Positions 43,380-52,054 of a DNA stretch of 64,000 nucleotides are shown here, piece by piece; the first letter of the stretch is position 1, and every line of letters starts with the position of its first letter. The notes below the pieces were generated by a model that saw only the letters and a list, made by a program, of their open reading frames with translations, was not told the origin of the DNA and searched no databases. The stretch is from Paenibacillus polysaccharolyticus (lineage in GTDB: Bacteria > Bacillota > Bacilli > Paenibacillales > Paenibacillaceae). Made by a program: the position numbers and the translations under genes. Where the stretch lies: contig NZ_FMVM01000010.1 of assembly GCF_900102085.1 (NCBI RefSeq), positions 1 through 64,000 of the forward strand, given 5' to 3'.

Positions 43380-44162
43380 ATGATAAAACAACAACAATGG
43401 GCACTTATTACAGGAGCTTCTTCAGGAATAGGTGAAGTTTTTGCACTCGAAATGGCTTCGAAGGGTAACCATGTTGTGCTGGTAGCAAGAACGGAGTCTA
43501 AGCTGGAACAATTGGCAGAACGAATCAAACGTACATATCAAGTAAGGGCAGAAGTGATCGTATCGGATCTCTCCGAATTAGACGCGCCACAGAAGGTACA
43601 TGAGGAATGCCAGAAACGGGGATTACAGATTGATATCCTGATCAATAACGCTGGATTCGCTACTCATGGATACTTTGAACAATTGCCTGGTTCCCGGCAA
43701 CAGGATGAGATTATGTTGAACGTATTAGCTTTGACAAACATGACGCATCTTTTCTTGCCAGGCATGTTAGAGAAGGAGAATGGCACGGTTATTAACGTGG
43801 CTTCGACGGCAGCTTTCCAACCTGATCCGTTTATGGCGGTGTACGGGGCGACAAAGGCATTTGTACTTTCTTTTACAGAGGCGTTATATGAAGAAAACTG
43901 GAAGCGTGGGGTTCAATTTTTGGCATTATGTCCGGGTTCAACCGAGACGCCGTTCTTTGATGTGGTAGGTGCTAATGAAGCTTCTGTAGGCAAACGGGAT
44001 ACACCTGAGCATGTCGTGGCCGTGGCCATGAGGGCGCTGGAGAAAGGCAAGCCATATGCAGTACCAGGAGCCCGAAATTACTGGACAGCACAGTTCTCCC
44101 GCCTCATGCCACGCAAGTCCATGCTGCGAATTGTAGGCAGCATGTTAAGACCACGATTCTAA
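43380..44162 (+). CDS. Short-chain dehydrogenase/reductase
   Basis: A 260-residue NAD(P)-dependent oxidoreductase with the SDR motifs GASSGIGE (12-19), NNAG (about 90-93), catalytic serine in NVASTAAF and YGATKAF. It resembles the DltE/YqjQ-like classical SDRs. Divergent from the TetR gene, with a strong promoter and probable operator in between. Substrate unknown. Confidence 0.88.
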   Translation: MIKQQQWALITGASSGIGEVFALEMASKGNHVVLVARTESKLEQLAERIKRTYQVRAEVIVSDLSELDAPQKVHEECQKRGLQIDILINNAGFATHGYFEQLPGSRQQDEIMLNVLALTNMTHLFLPGMLEKENGTVINVASTAAFQPDPFMAVYGATKAFVLSFTEALYEENWKRGVQFLALCPGSTETPFFDVVGANEASVGKRDTPEHVVAVAMRALEKGKPYAVPGARNYWTAQFSRLMPRKSMLRIVGSMLRPRF

Positions 44163-44211
44163 GATTGCAAGTAAAACTATAAGCCTGAATTAAGCATACA
44201 AGATGAACATT

Positions 44212-45519
44212 TTAGGCCAGAATGCCTTTGGCCCGAGCTTCCTTGATCCAGCTTGGAAATTCATTGAGCAGACGATCGTACAATTCTTCATCGCTGATTT
44301 TCGAGATGTCGTCCAGTGCGAAGAAGTTAGCGTTATCAATGAAACGCCCTTCCATCTCATCGAAATTTTCCAAAATACCGTAATTAGCTCTACCCAAACC
44401 AACGAATTGCCAGAACAGATTTTTGGTTGAGCTTTCGGTAATCAGTTGCTTGATTTTTCCTTTTTGACTAACCCCGCCATCGCTAAAAAAGATAATATAC
44501 GTTGGAATCTTTACATTGGGTTCCTCGATGGTGTACTTATGAATGACATCTTGCATTACAGGAGGTTCGTTATTAGTACCTCCTTTGCTACCCAGCTTAT
44601 ATGTACGTTCAATATAATTCTCGAAATCTTTGGCGGTAACGCTAGGGGCACGTAAGAAGTCTTTGGCGAAGAACCATACATCCAATTCTCCGTTATCATC
44701 AAATGCGGATGCAATGGCCAATATGCGCTCGAAGGCTTCCTGCACAATTCCTTTTCGATACAAATGGTACATAGAACCGGAGGCATCGAATACAACGGCA
44801 ACACGTGCCTGAATAGGTTCAACCTTTTTCTTTTGGAGAGACAGGGTTACTTTATGCTTGAGCAGATCGATTTTGGTCAAGTTCAGTGGTGGAGGGCTCG
44901 GGATTGGATCAGCAACGGGTGCCGCGGTTTGGGAGGAGGCTGCTGCCACTTCAGCTTGTGCTGTGAGCAGAGCTTGTTCTGCTTCCGAGGCTTCGTTACT
45001 TTCAATCTCTACCCCGAAGGATTCTGCCAGGGGCTGTAATCCACCAAAGAAACCACGTCCGATGGCCCGAACTTTGAATCCGTCACGATACTTGTAAATT
45101 TCAATGAAAATAAGCGCTGTTTCTGCTGTGGCCTGCGTAATCTCATACGTAATCTGCTGGGAACCCGCTTGAACAACCGCTTGGCATGTACGAACATCGG
45201 CGAATGTATGTCCCGCATCAAGTGTAGCCGTGAACACACATTTTTCTACAGAGGCCTGCCGCAATTTATGCGTATCCAGTACAAAAGTAGACTGCCATTC
45301 CTCTATCTGTTGCAAACGAACGCTGTTATGCGGGTCAGCCTCCTGATTGTAAAATACAAAATAGTCGTCAGAGGGAACTTTTCCTGCTTCGTTTACCATG
45401 AAACAGCTAACATCCAAGGCAGAGGGGGCGGATGTGCACTTGATCGTCACCTGAAGCTGAGCGCATTCTTTGATGTTGGTATTCTGGCCTGTGTTTAATT
45501 GTATGAACGATTCTGTCAT
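44212..45519 (-). CDS. TerF-like protein: TerD domain plus von Willebrand factor A domain
   Basis: A 435-residue cytoplasmic protein. Residues about 1-190 form a TerD-type calcium-binding domain (VSCFMVNEAGKVPSDDYFVFYNQ, then the IEIYKYRDGFKVRAIGRGFFGGL end). A Glu/Ala/Pro linker (about 195-235) leads to a vWA domain with the metal-site VVFDASGSM, and FFSDGGV further on. This is the TerF layout of tellurite/stress-resistance gene sets. The frame opens 62 codons further upstream, but MTESFIQLNTGQ is the typical TerD start. No other ter gene is nearby apart from the DUF4385 gene next door. Confidence 0.85.
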   Translation of the reverse strand: MTESFIQLNTGQNTNIKECAQLQVTIKCTSAPSALDVSCFMVNEAGKVPSDDYFVFYNQEADPHNSVRLQQIEEWQSTFVLDTHKLRQASVEKCVFTATLDAGHTFADVRTCQAVVQAGSQQITYEITQATAETALIFIEIYKYRDGFKVRAIGRGFFGGLQPLAESFGVEIESNEASEAEQALLTAQAEVAAASSQTAAPVADPIPSPPPLNLTKIDLLKHKVTLSLQKKKVEPIQARVAVVFDASGSMYHLYRKGIVQEAFERILAIASAFDDNGELDVWFFAKDFLRAPSVTAKDFENYIERTYKLGSKGGTNNEPPVMQDVIHKYTIEEPNVKIPTYIIFFSDGGVSQKGKIKQLITESSTKNLFWQFVGLGRANYGILENFDEMEGRFIDNANFFALDDISKISDEELYDRLLNEFPSWIKEARAKGILA

Positions 45520-45623
45520 AGTCGGCTGCGCCTCTTTTCTCCAAAATAGTGGTGGAAAACAAACAGTAACAAGATAGATTCTGAACCATATGTTTCCACA
45601 AGTCAATGATTTCAGATATGCGC

Positions 45624-46088
45624 CTAGCCCTCCTCTGACTCGTACTTTTCCCGATGATTCTTCATCATTTTCACGTAGTCGGGATCTTTCTTCGCTACCT
45701 CCCATTGTGCTTTGAAAATGGCTGCTGCTTCCGCCTTCACGGGGTCATTCTGATAAGGCAGAATGGAGCCATCATCCTTGGAATACTTACGCCCGCCTTT
45801 ATGATTGGTATAACGTCTCGCCCGAGTGTATCCCATCTGTAAAAACTTGCGAGCCATATCCATGCCAATGAAATCCCCCTTTTTCTTATATTGCAAAAAT
45901 AGTTCATAGATCTTCTCCGATGACTCTGTCGCAATCTCAGGTGTTTTGAATCGCCAGTGCGGCAGAATCTCGCTTTTGTAGGGTTCCACCATGAGTACCC
46001 CTTGCTCGCCCCGGCCAACGGTATATAATTCAGGCTGCTTGCGCAGATCGAGTTCCTCGTAATTAAGACTGTAGTCAAATTTTTTCAT
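45624..46088 (-). CDS. DUF4385-family protein
   Basis: A 154-residue soluble, basic protein with the family features MKKFDYSLNYEELDLRKQPELYTVGRGEQGVLMVEPYKSE (start) and ARRYTNHKGGRKY in the middle. Function is not known; phage and bacterial homologs exist. AAGGAGG sets the start at 46088. It is upstream of the TerF-like gene on the same strand, 104 bases away, and may be co-transcribed. Confidence 0.75.
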   Translation of the reverse strand: MKKFDYSLNYEELDLRKQPELYTVGRGEQGVLMVEPYKSEILPHWRFKTPEIATESSEKIYELFLQYKKKGDFIGMDMARKFLQMGYTRARRYTNHKGGRKYSKDDGSILPYQNDPVKAEAAAIFKAQWEVAKKDPDYVKMMKNHREKYESEEG

Positions 46089-46243
46089 CGGGATATCCTC
46101 CTTAGGAAATGGTTCATTTACGCTCCTCACATGAGCATCGTATGGTGACGTTATTGTGCCCTTTTTCCTTTTTACCCCGATTCTGATGTAACATGCACGG
46201 TTAATGGGGAATAATAGAAGGAAATGTCAGGAGGGATAACGCG

Positions 46244-46711
46244 ATGGGCATGTCGGGTAGATATGTGGTAGTAACCGATGAGTTGTTGAATTCCATTCAA
46301 TCGGGAGAGGTTAGTGTGCATGATTGTCAGGTTGATCTGGATATTGATAAAACGTGGCAGATGCTACAGTTTACGTTGAATGGTAACCTCGTAGATGGAG
46401 AACCTCCACTAAGTTATGTTGTGCCGCTCGCTAGTCAACAGTATTTGGGGAACTATTCGGATATGGATCTATTCTTGATTAATAACAAGCAGGTTCTTGA
46501 GGCTTATATGGCATTGGAGCAACTTACCCCTGAGGATGTGAGGACGCGTTTCAGCTTGGACAAGATGCTTGCTGAAGGGGTATATCCCGTAATGGAAGGT
46601 TGGGACGAAGAGGAGACTTTTCAGGAGATCGTGCAAACGATTGATCAGATACAGGCTTTGTTTCAAGTGACCGTAGAGAACGGCAACGGGATTATCTTTT
46701 ACGTCTTCTGA
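46244..46711 (+). CDS. YfbM/DUF1877-family protein
   Basis: A 155-residue acidic protein. The pattern MGMSGRYVVVTDELLNSI, LDIDKTWQMLQFTLNG and the late PVMEGWDEEETFQEIVQTIDQIQALFQ segment is typical of YfbM (DUF1877). Its biochemical role is unknown; relatives occur in polymorphic toxin neighbourhoods, but none is seen here. AGGAGGG precedes the ATG. Confidence 0.75.
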   Translation: MGMSGRYVVVTDELLNSIQSGEVSVHDCQVDLDIDKTWQMLQFTLNGNLVDGEPPLSYVVPLASQQYLGNYSDMDLFLINNKQVLEAYMALEQLTPEDVRTRFSLDKMLAEGVYPVMEGWDEEETFQEIVQTIDQIQALFQVTVENGNGIIFYVF

Positions 46712-46851
46712 AAGGGCTCTTTCTAAAGGGATGAATTCCGATCTGTGTGCAATCATGGTTTGGAACAATGTTTGATTCATATGCCATCCGGTTATTGATA
46801 CACACAAGGCAGTGCCTTGATGATATTCCGCTGAAGAGAGGGAGAGCGATT

Positions 46852-46980
46852 ATGACACAAAATCAGAACGAAGAGAACAAAGCGATTCAAGACGATGAAC
46901 CGGATCAATTCGAGACCCCTGTAACACCGGCAGATGAAGTGGAAGAGGAAGGGTCTACGGAGGATCAGGAGCAGGAATAG
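46852..46980 (+). CDS. Very small acidic protein, disordered
   Basis: Forty-two residues, about a third Asp or Glu, with no hydrophobic core (ends EEEGSTEDQEQE). A good GAGAGGGAG site precedes the ATG. A weak hairpin with GGCCGGA/TTCCGGCC arms follows at about 47052-47072. Function unknown; such peptides are easily missed in annotation. Confidence 0.55.
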   Translation: MTQNQNEENKAIQDDEPDQFETPVTPADEVEEEGSTEDQEQE

Positions 46981-47167
46981 TCTGAAAATAATACATGAAA
47001 CAGCATGTTTCCACGCGCATGTTATGACATATGAGTGATAGAAGAACCAGAAGGCCGGACGTGTTCCGGCCTATTTGGCCTATTTTTATGCGTATCCGTT
47101 TACATTGCTTCCAAGTGCCCTCATAATAAGGAATGAACCATATTTTGCTAAGGGGGAGATCCCAATT

Positions 47168-48718
47168 ATGAGCCGAAAGTTAAGACAATGGATGGCAGTA
47201 CCGCTTGTCCTGTTACTGGTTATTCTTACAGGTTGTCAGGCCGTGGGCGGAGTAGATGTTGGCCAAGCCATGGTCAATAACACCAATGTAAAATCCGGTG
47301 AAACCAAACAATCCATGCATATTAACATAGAACCGGACAAACAATTCGCAACCGACGAAGACCTCGAAATGATTAAACGAATCAATTCCATTTCACTCAA
47401 CATTGATCATGCCAAGATGAAGGATACGAACACGGCATCGATCAAAGGATCAGTGAGCATCGAAGGAACGAAATTGCCTTTCCATCTGTCTATGGACAAG
47501 TCGGGCATGACCATCGATGTCGATGGTGCACAGAAACCGGTTTACATATCTCTGGATACACTTGGGGGAGCAGAGACGATGCTGCTTCCTATAGATACAA
47601 AAGAGTTGGAGAAACAGATGCAAGAGCTTTCTCCAAAGGTATTAACTTTTGTCATGAAACATCTGTCCAATCCGAAAAACATATCCGTTACCCCTGTTCA
47701 GGAAGCCGTTAATGGTGAAACATTTTCTCTGAACAAGCTGCATATGGAGATTAACGGTGAAGAGCTGCTTGCGATGGTTAAGCCGTTCCTGACAAGTATT
47801 TCTAAGGATGAGCAAGGTCTCAAACAGTTGATTGGAGACTTGTATGATGTACTGTACCCTGTATTTGAAAGTTATATGGGCTTGGAAGGTATAGAAGGAG
47901 AAGGTATGGAAGACGATGAGATGACTTCTATCTTGCCAAAATCGAAGGAGGAAGCAGTTACATCCATCTATGCCATGATCAAAGAAGGCTTGGACAGCAT
48001 TCTGGTGAACTATGATCAGGAACTGAACAACCTGCTAAAAGATACACCGGAGCTGAAAACAGTATTTGGCCCTGAAACCAAATTGAATATGGACTTTTTC
48101 CTGGATAGTAAACTCGATATTCGCAAACAAAAGATGTCTTTGAAGGTGGCTGTGCCTGCATCAGAAGACTTGCCAGTGCGTTCTGTAACGGTTAGCGCAG
48201 ACAGTGAGCTATGGAATATCGGCGGCGTAGTCACTGTGGATGAAGTGGATGCTTCCCGTGGTGTGATGGAACTGACCGAAGGGGAAGTTACACCGGGTCA
48301 GGTGCTTCGAAATTTTGATCCAAACTCATTTGTCTACCAACTCCTGAAAAATGAGATGAAGATTACAACCAAAAGTATCTTCCTCTATCCGGAAGACGAA
48401 GAAGTTGGAGCAATAACGGTCAAAAATACAACCTTTGTGCCGCTTCGGTATCTGTCCGAGCAATTGGATGCAGAAGTGAAATGGACGAAAGGCTCGAAAC
48501 AGATCGTTGTCATTGACGACATCACTGGAGACGAGATCGTACTGACGGTAGATTCTCCGAAAGCAACTGTTGCAGGGCAAGAAGTCACGATGGTAGAATC
48601 CGCCTTTGTTGGCAAAAACGGCAAGACTTATGTGCCGCTACGTTTCATGGCAGAATCACTTGGAGCCACGATTGAAAAAGAACAAGATACAGGCTGGATT
48701 TTCATTGATCGTCCATAA
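47168..48718 (+). CDS. Lipoprotein with C-terminal stalk (copper amine oxidase N-terminal-like) domain
   Basis: A 516-residue exported protein. Lipobox ILTGC puts the lipid on the cysteine at about residue 23. Residues about 35-390 form an uncharacterised region rich in beta strands with an acidic EGEGMEDDEMTS loop, similar to Paenibacillus and Bacillus lipoproteins of the LppX/LolA-like shape but not firmly so. The last 120 residues carry two stalk-domain repeats (FVPLRYLSEQLDAEVKW and YVPLRFMAESLGATIE). GGGGGAG precedes the ATG. No binding partner is apparent. Confidence 0.8.
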   Translation: MSRKLRQWMAVPLVLLLVILTGCQAVGGVDVGQAMVNNTNVKSGETKQSMHINIEPDKQFATDEDLEMIKRINSISLNIDHAKMKDTNTASIKGSVSIEGTKLPFHLSMDKSGMTIDVDGAQKPVYISLDTLGGAETMLLPIDTKELEKQMQELSPKVLTFVMKHLSNPKNISVTPVQEAVNGETFSLNKLHMEINGEELLAMVKPFLTSISKDEQGLKQLIGDLYDVLYPVFESYMGLEGIEGEGMEDDEMTSILPKSKEEAVTSIYAMIKEGLDSILVNYDQELNNLLKDTPELKTVFGPETKLNMDFFLDSKLDIRKQKMSLKVAVPASEDLPVRSVTVSADSELWNIGGVVTVDEVDASRGVMELTEGEVTPGQVLRNFDPNSFVYQLLKNEMKITTKSIFLYPEDEEVGAITVKNTTFVPLRYLSEQLDAEVKWTKGSKQIVVIDDITGDEIVLTVDSPKATVAGQEVTMVESAFVGKNGKTYVPLRFMAESLGATIEKEQDTGWIFIDRP

Positions 48719-48739
48719 TACAATGTGGATCGTTATAAA

Positions 48740-48938
48740 CGATGCGTGAATTGAAAGGGGATTTCAGAGAATGCCAGATTTCTCGTAATGATGTAGAAAA
48801 GAACAAGGCGCAAAAATTCCGTTAGACCAACACGGGATACGTCTGTCCTTTTTTGACCCATTACGAGGAGCTTCGGCGTTTGATCTGAAAGGATGAAACG
48901 ACAAGGGAGTACCTCTATTGGAGGTGCTCCTTTTTGTC
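48740..48938 (+). ncRNA. Possible structured leader RNA ending in an attenuator
   Basis: Between the lipoprotein and GNAT genes, CTCGTAATG (48782-48790) can pair perfectly with CATTACGAG (48859-48867), enclosing about 70 bases. About 40 bases later an intrinsic terminator (GGAGTACCTC/GAGGTGCTCC then TTTTT, 48905-48937) stands only 37 bases before the GNAT start. This is the layout of a riboswitch or attenuator, but I recognise no known class. A stand-alone small RNA is the alternative. Confidence 0.4.
48905..48937 (+). terminator. Intrinsic terminator ahead of the GNAT gene
   Basis: GGAGTACCTC pairs with GAGGTGCTCC around TATT(G), followed by TTTTT. Confidence 0.85.
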
Positions 48939-48974
48939 GTGTCATCACAAAATAATCCCTAAGAGGTGTTCTAT

Positions 48975-49592
48975 ATGAATCATCGTTTCACGATTGTTGC
49001 TAATTCAGTAATGTTACGTCCCTTTACCTTGCAAGACCAAGCCGCGCTGGCAACCTTGACACATCAGCCTGAAATTACCGACCTGTTACCCGATTGGAAG
49101 ATGACAGAAGAGCAATTAAGTGAATTTTTGCAGTTTGTTGTAGGGAGTTATGAACAGTTTGATCCGCAGGATGTACGGATTATGCTTGCGGTCATTCATC
49201 AGGAAAGTCAGCGGTTGATCGGTTGGTGCGGTGTGTTTCCTAACGATATGCTTGATCCGTCTGATCGTGAGTTAGCTTATGCCATTTCACGCGATCACCG
49301 CAACAAAGGTTATATCACGGAGGCGGTACGAGCGTTGACAGCATATCTATTCGAACATACGTCGTTAAACCGGATTGTGGGCATCGTGAAGACGTACAAC
49401 CCGGCTTCTCGTAAAGTGCTGGAGCATACAGGCTTCCAGTATGTGAATCGGAGACGTCTATCTGATGGGGAGGTCTATGATTATTTTGAACTTAACAGCA
49501 CCCACTCCAATGGGAAAGCCACTGGGCGGGGTTCAGTTTCAGGATACACATCTTGGTGCAGACCGTGTGCCAATGCAGTGGAAACATTGTGA
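48975..49592 (+). CDS. GNAT N-acetyltransferase (RimJ/RimL-like) with run-on C-terminus
   Basis: A 205-residue acetyl-CoA-dependent transferase. Core features: VMLRPFTLQDQAALA, the acetyl-CoA loop AISRDHRNKGYITEAVRAL and NPASRKVLEHTGFQYVNRR. Family members normally end soon after the VYDYFEL strand; here about 30 extra residues (from STHSNGK) are read from the start of the next gene in another frame. The natural stop was probably lost by mutation. ATG 48975 follows AGAGG. Confidence 0.85.
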   Translation: MNHRFTIVANSVMLRPFTLQDQAALATLTHQPEITDLLPDWKMTEEQLSEFLQFVVGSYEQFDPQDVRIMLAVIHQESQRLIGWCGVFPNDMLDPSDRELAYAISRDHRNKGYITEAVRALTAYLFEHTSLNRIVGIVKTYNPASRKVLEHTGFQYVNRRRLSDGEVYDYFELNSTHSNGKATGRGSVSGYTSWCRPCANAVETL

Positions 49593-49740
49593 TTTGGGAG
49601 ACAGTCGTTTTGTCGACTGTGATTTTTCAGGTGTTGAGCTTGAAGCTTGTCAAGTGGCAGGAATGAAAATCAATGGGATTCCCATCGAGAAATTAATGGA
49701 GGCATATGAGTTGCCGAAGCCATGTTATAGTCCAATTTGA
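49477..49740 (+). CDS. Small pentapeptide-repeat-like protein overlapping the GNAT gene
   Basis: Up to 87 residues, with CDLGDSRFVDCDFSGVELEAC giving two or three pentapeptide-like turns, then a KINGIPIEKLMEAY tail common to small pentapeptide proteins of Bacilli. It overlaps the GNAT gene by 116 bases in another frame. GGGGAGG is very close to ATG 49477; a later ATG (PMGKPL, 49522) could be the true start. Function unknown. Confidence 0.6.
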   Translation: MIILNLTAPTPMGKPLGGVQFQDTHLGADRVPMQWKHCDLGDSRFVDCDFSGVELEACQVAGMKINGIPIEKLMEAYELPKPCYSPI

Positions 49741-49791
49741 AAAGGGTATTGAAGTATGGATGATCTAAAAAATCATTAGGAGGTCTATACC

Positions 49792-50577
49792 ATGACAGAA
49801 CGGTTCACCGATAAAGTTGTCTTGATTACAGGAGGTGGCTCGGGGCTTGGCCGGGCGGCTGCAGTAGAGGTCGCGCGAGAAGGGGCAAAGCTATCTCTGG
49901 TGGATGTTAACATGAAGGCACTGGAGGAGACCAAGCGGGTAATTTCGGAAGAAGTGAACGGAGCTGAGTTTCTGTTGATCGAGGGAGACGTAGCCGATGA
50001 GGAAGCGGTTAAGAACTATGTTCGGGATACCGTGGACAAGTTTGGGCGCATCGATGCCTTTTTCAACAACGCGGGTATTGAGGGCAAGCAGAACCTGATC
50101 GAAAACTATGAAACCGAGATGTTCAACAAGGTAATCGACATTAATCTGAAAGGTGTATTTTATGGCCTAAAACATGTGCTGCCTGTGATGAAAAAGCAAG
50201 GCGAGGGCTTTATCGTCAACACCTCCTCCGTGGGTGGTATTCGCGCTGTGCCTAATCAGATCGCTTATGGGGCAAGTAAACATGCCGTTGCAGGCATGAC
50301 CAAGGATGCTGCGATTGAATATGCAGAGCATGGTATTAGCATCAATGCAGTAGCTCCAGGAGCCATTTTGACAGACATGGTTATCGGTTCATTCAAACAG
50401 ATTAACCCAAATGACTGGGAGTCGGCGTCCAAAGAGTTTGTAAAGGACAACCCGGCCAAACGTCTGGGTGATCCCAAGGAAGTCGGACGTCTGGTCGCAT
50501 TCCTGCTGTCCGGTGAATCGCCATTTATCAACGGAGCCATCATTCCGATTGACGGTGCACAATCTGCCAAGTACTAA
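49792..50577 (+). CDS. Short-chain dehydrogenase/reductase (glucose-1-dehydrogenase-like)
   Basis: A 261-residue classical SDR: cofactor loop TGGGSGLGRA (14-23), NNAG (91-94 region), catalytic VNTSSVGGI serine, YGASKHA (Tyr/Lys pair) and the FINGAIIPIDGAQ C-terminus. The aspartate in LVDVN favours NAD. AGGAGG precedes the ATG. Monocistronic, with a strong terminator following. Substrate not deducible. Confidence 0.9.
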   Translation: MTERFTDKVVLITGGGSGLGRAAAVEVAREGAKLSLVDVNMKALEETKRVISEEVNGAEFLLIEGDVADEEAVKNYVRDTVDKFGRIDAFFNNAGIEGKQNLIENYETEMFNKVIDINLKGVFYGLKHVLPVMKKQGEGFIVNTSSVGGIRAVPNQIAYGASKHAVAGMTKDAAIEYAEHGISINAVAPGAILTDMVIGSFKQINPNDWESASKEFVKDNPAKRLGDPKEVGRLVAFLLSGESPFINGAIIPIDGAQSAKY

Positions 50578-50603
50578 ATCAGTCAGGATAAGATCATGAA
50601 ACA

Positions 50604-50651
50604 TAAATATGCCCTTCCGAGCCACATTAGCGCTTGGAAGGGCATATTTTG
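50604..50651. terminator. Bidirectional terminator
   Basis: AAATATGCCCTTCC and GGAAGGGCATATTT pair across a 17-base loop, between the SDR gene and the convergent GNAT-ddl operon. Confidence 0.9.
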
Positions 50652-50662
50652 TTGTTTAGATT

Positions 50663-51109
50663 TCATTGAATGACATTTTTACTGAATCCGGTGCTGCCAG
50701 CCGTATAACCCATCCTCTGATAAAATGCATGCGCGGCTTCACGATCCGCACGATTGCCGCTGTTTAGCGATAGAGAGTCCACCTGCTGTTCGGCTGCTGA
50801 CTGCTCAGCTGCGAGTAGAAGCTGACGGCCGATACCGGAGCCGCGGTAATGCTCATGAACAACCAGTGCCATGATGCGGCAATGTCTGCCGTTCTTTTCA
50901 TATGAATAGGATGTCTGCATGCCAATCAGTCCTACTACACGTCCGCGCACTTCGGCTACCAACGTTGTATAATTGGCATCAGCAGCGATATGAGCGTATC
51001 TTTCCTGCATCTCGGCGTAGGTTGTGGGGTATCCCAGTTGATCCACGAGAATAACCATGTCCTGTAAATCCTGTTTGGTGCTATGCCGAATATTTACATC
51101 TAGACTCAT
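50663..51109 (-). CDS. GNAT-family acetyltransferase
   Basis: A 148-residue acetyltransferase with the acetyl-CoA motif VVHEHYRGSGIGRQLLLAAE (about 88-107) and AHAFYQRMGYTA. Its start overlaps the ddl stop by four bases, so it is the last gene of a mocR-ddl-GNAT unit. The coupling suggests a substrate related to D-alanine or cell-wall building blocks, but that is inference. Confidence 0.87.
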   Translation of the reverse strand: MSLDVNIRHSTKQDLQDMVILVDQLGYPTTYAEMQERYAHIAADANYTTLVAEVRGRVVGLIGMQTSYSYEKNGRHCRIMALVVHEHYRGSGIGRQLLLAAEQSAAEQQVDSLSLNSGNRADREAAHAFYQRMGYTAGSTGFSKNVIQ

Positions 51110-52026
51110 ACACGTGACAACTCCCCGGAGCGTTCTTTAAGAGATAGATCAATGATGGTGTCGAGCAACTTGGCAAAAGAAATCCCGGCAGCGGCTGCAC
51201 TTTTGGGCAGCAGGCTGTTTCGGGTAAGCCCCGGTAAGGTGTTTACCTCCAGCACGTAAGGTACTCCATCCCGAATGAGCATATCCACCCTGGCGTAGAC
51301 ACTGCATTTGAGTACGTTGTAACAGGTTAGCGCAGCGGCTTCTACGCGCTGATGTAGCTCAGAAGGTAGTTGCACGATCTGCTCATCCGCACCGTTATCA
51401 TCATACTTGGCAGCATAATCAAAAAAGGCAGCATTGGCACGAATCGAGATCACGGGTAGCATTTTACCGTCTACAATGGCGCAGGTAATCTCTTCACCCT
51501 CAATATATTGCTCAATCATTACACTGTCATCCCAGGCAAGAGCAGCCTCTACTGCGGCAGGCAGGGCTGATGGCTCATGAACGATCTGTGTTCCAATGCT
51601 GGAACCGCCTGAGTTGGGCTTGACGACCACCGGGTACGTTAAGTGCTGGACAGCCACAGAGGACAGATCTTGCATTCGATTCACTTGAAGCCAGTCTCCG
51701 GTGAGTACCCCTGCTTGCCGCATGAGCTGTTTGGACATGTCCTTATCCATGCATACGCTACTTGCAAGTACGCCGCAACCTGTATAGGGAATGCCTAGGG
51801 ATTCAAGCGTGCCTTGCACCGTGCCGTCTTCTCCGTATTTTCCGTGCAGGGCAAGCAAGGCTACATCAATTCCATCCGATTTGTCGATCAAATCACGTTT
51901 GGAATTCAGCTCAATCGGTATGATCTCGTATTTACTTCTGTCCAGATTCGCAATCATCTCCTGTCCGGTGAGCAGGGATATATCCTGCTCTGAAGATGTA
52001 CCGCCCATAATAACGCCGACTTTCAT
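51106..52026 (-). CDS. ddl: D-alanine--D-alanine ligase
   Basis: A 306-residue ATP-grasp enzyme that makes D-Ala-D-Ala for peptidoglycan in the cytoplasm. Motifs: VIMGGTSSEQDISL start, ALHGKYGEDGTVQG, PVVVKPNSGGSSIGT (ATP-binding loop) and EVNTLPGLT near the end. It is shorter than the usual 340-370 residue Gram-positive housekeeping ligase and resembles the DdlB-length group, so it may be a second, specialised ligase. It lies 28 bases behind the MocR-type regulator and overlaps the GNAT gene. GGGGAGG precedes the ATG. Confidence 0.9.
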   Translation of the reverse strand: MKVGVIMGGTSSEQDISLLTGQEMIANLDRSKYEIIPIELNSKRDLIDKSDGIDVALLALHGKYGEDGTVQGTLESLGIPYTGCGVLASSVCMDKDMSKQLMRQAGVLTGDWLQVNRMQDLSSVAVQHLTYPVVVKPNSGGSSIGTQIVHEPSALPAAVEAALAWDDSVMIEQYIEGEEITCAIVDGKMLPVISIRANAAFFDYAAKYDDNGADEQIVQLPSELHQRVEAAALTCYNVLKCSVYARVDMLIRDGVPYVLEVNTLPGLTRNSLLPKSAAAAGISFAKLLDTIIDLSLKERSGELSRV

Positions 52027-52054
52027 GTGAAAATCCTCCCCTAATGTTATTAAA

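Noticed and set aside
43191..43397. 68-residue minus-strand frame in the TetR/SDR promoter region
   Set aside because: It runs across a clear promoter and operator and has no ribosome binding site.
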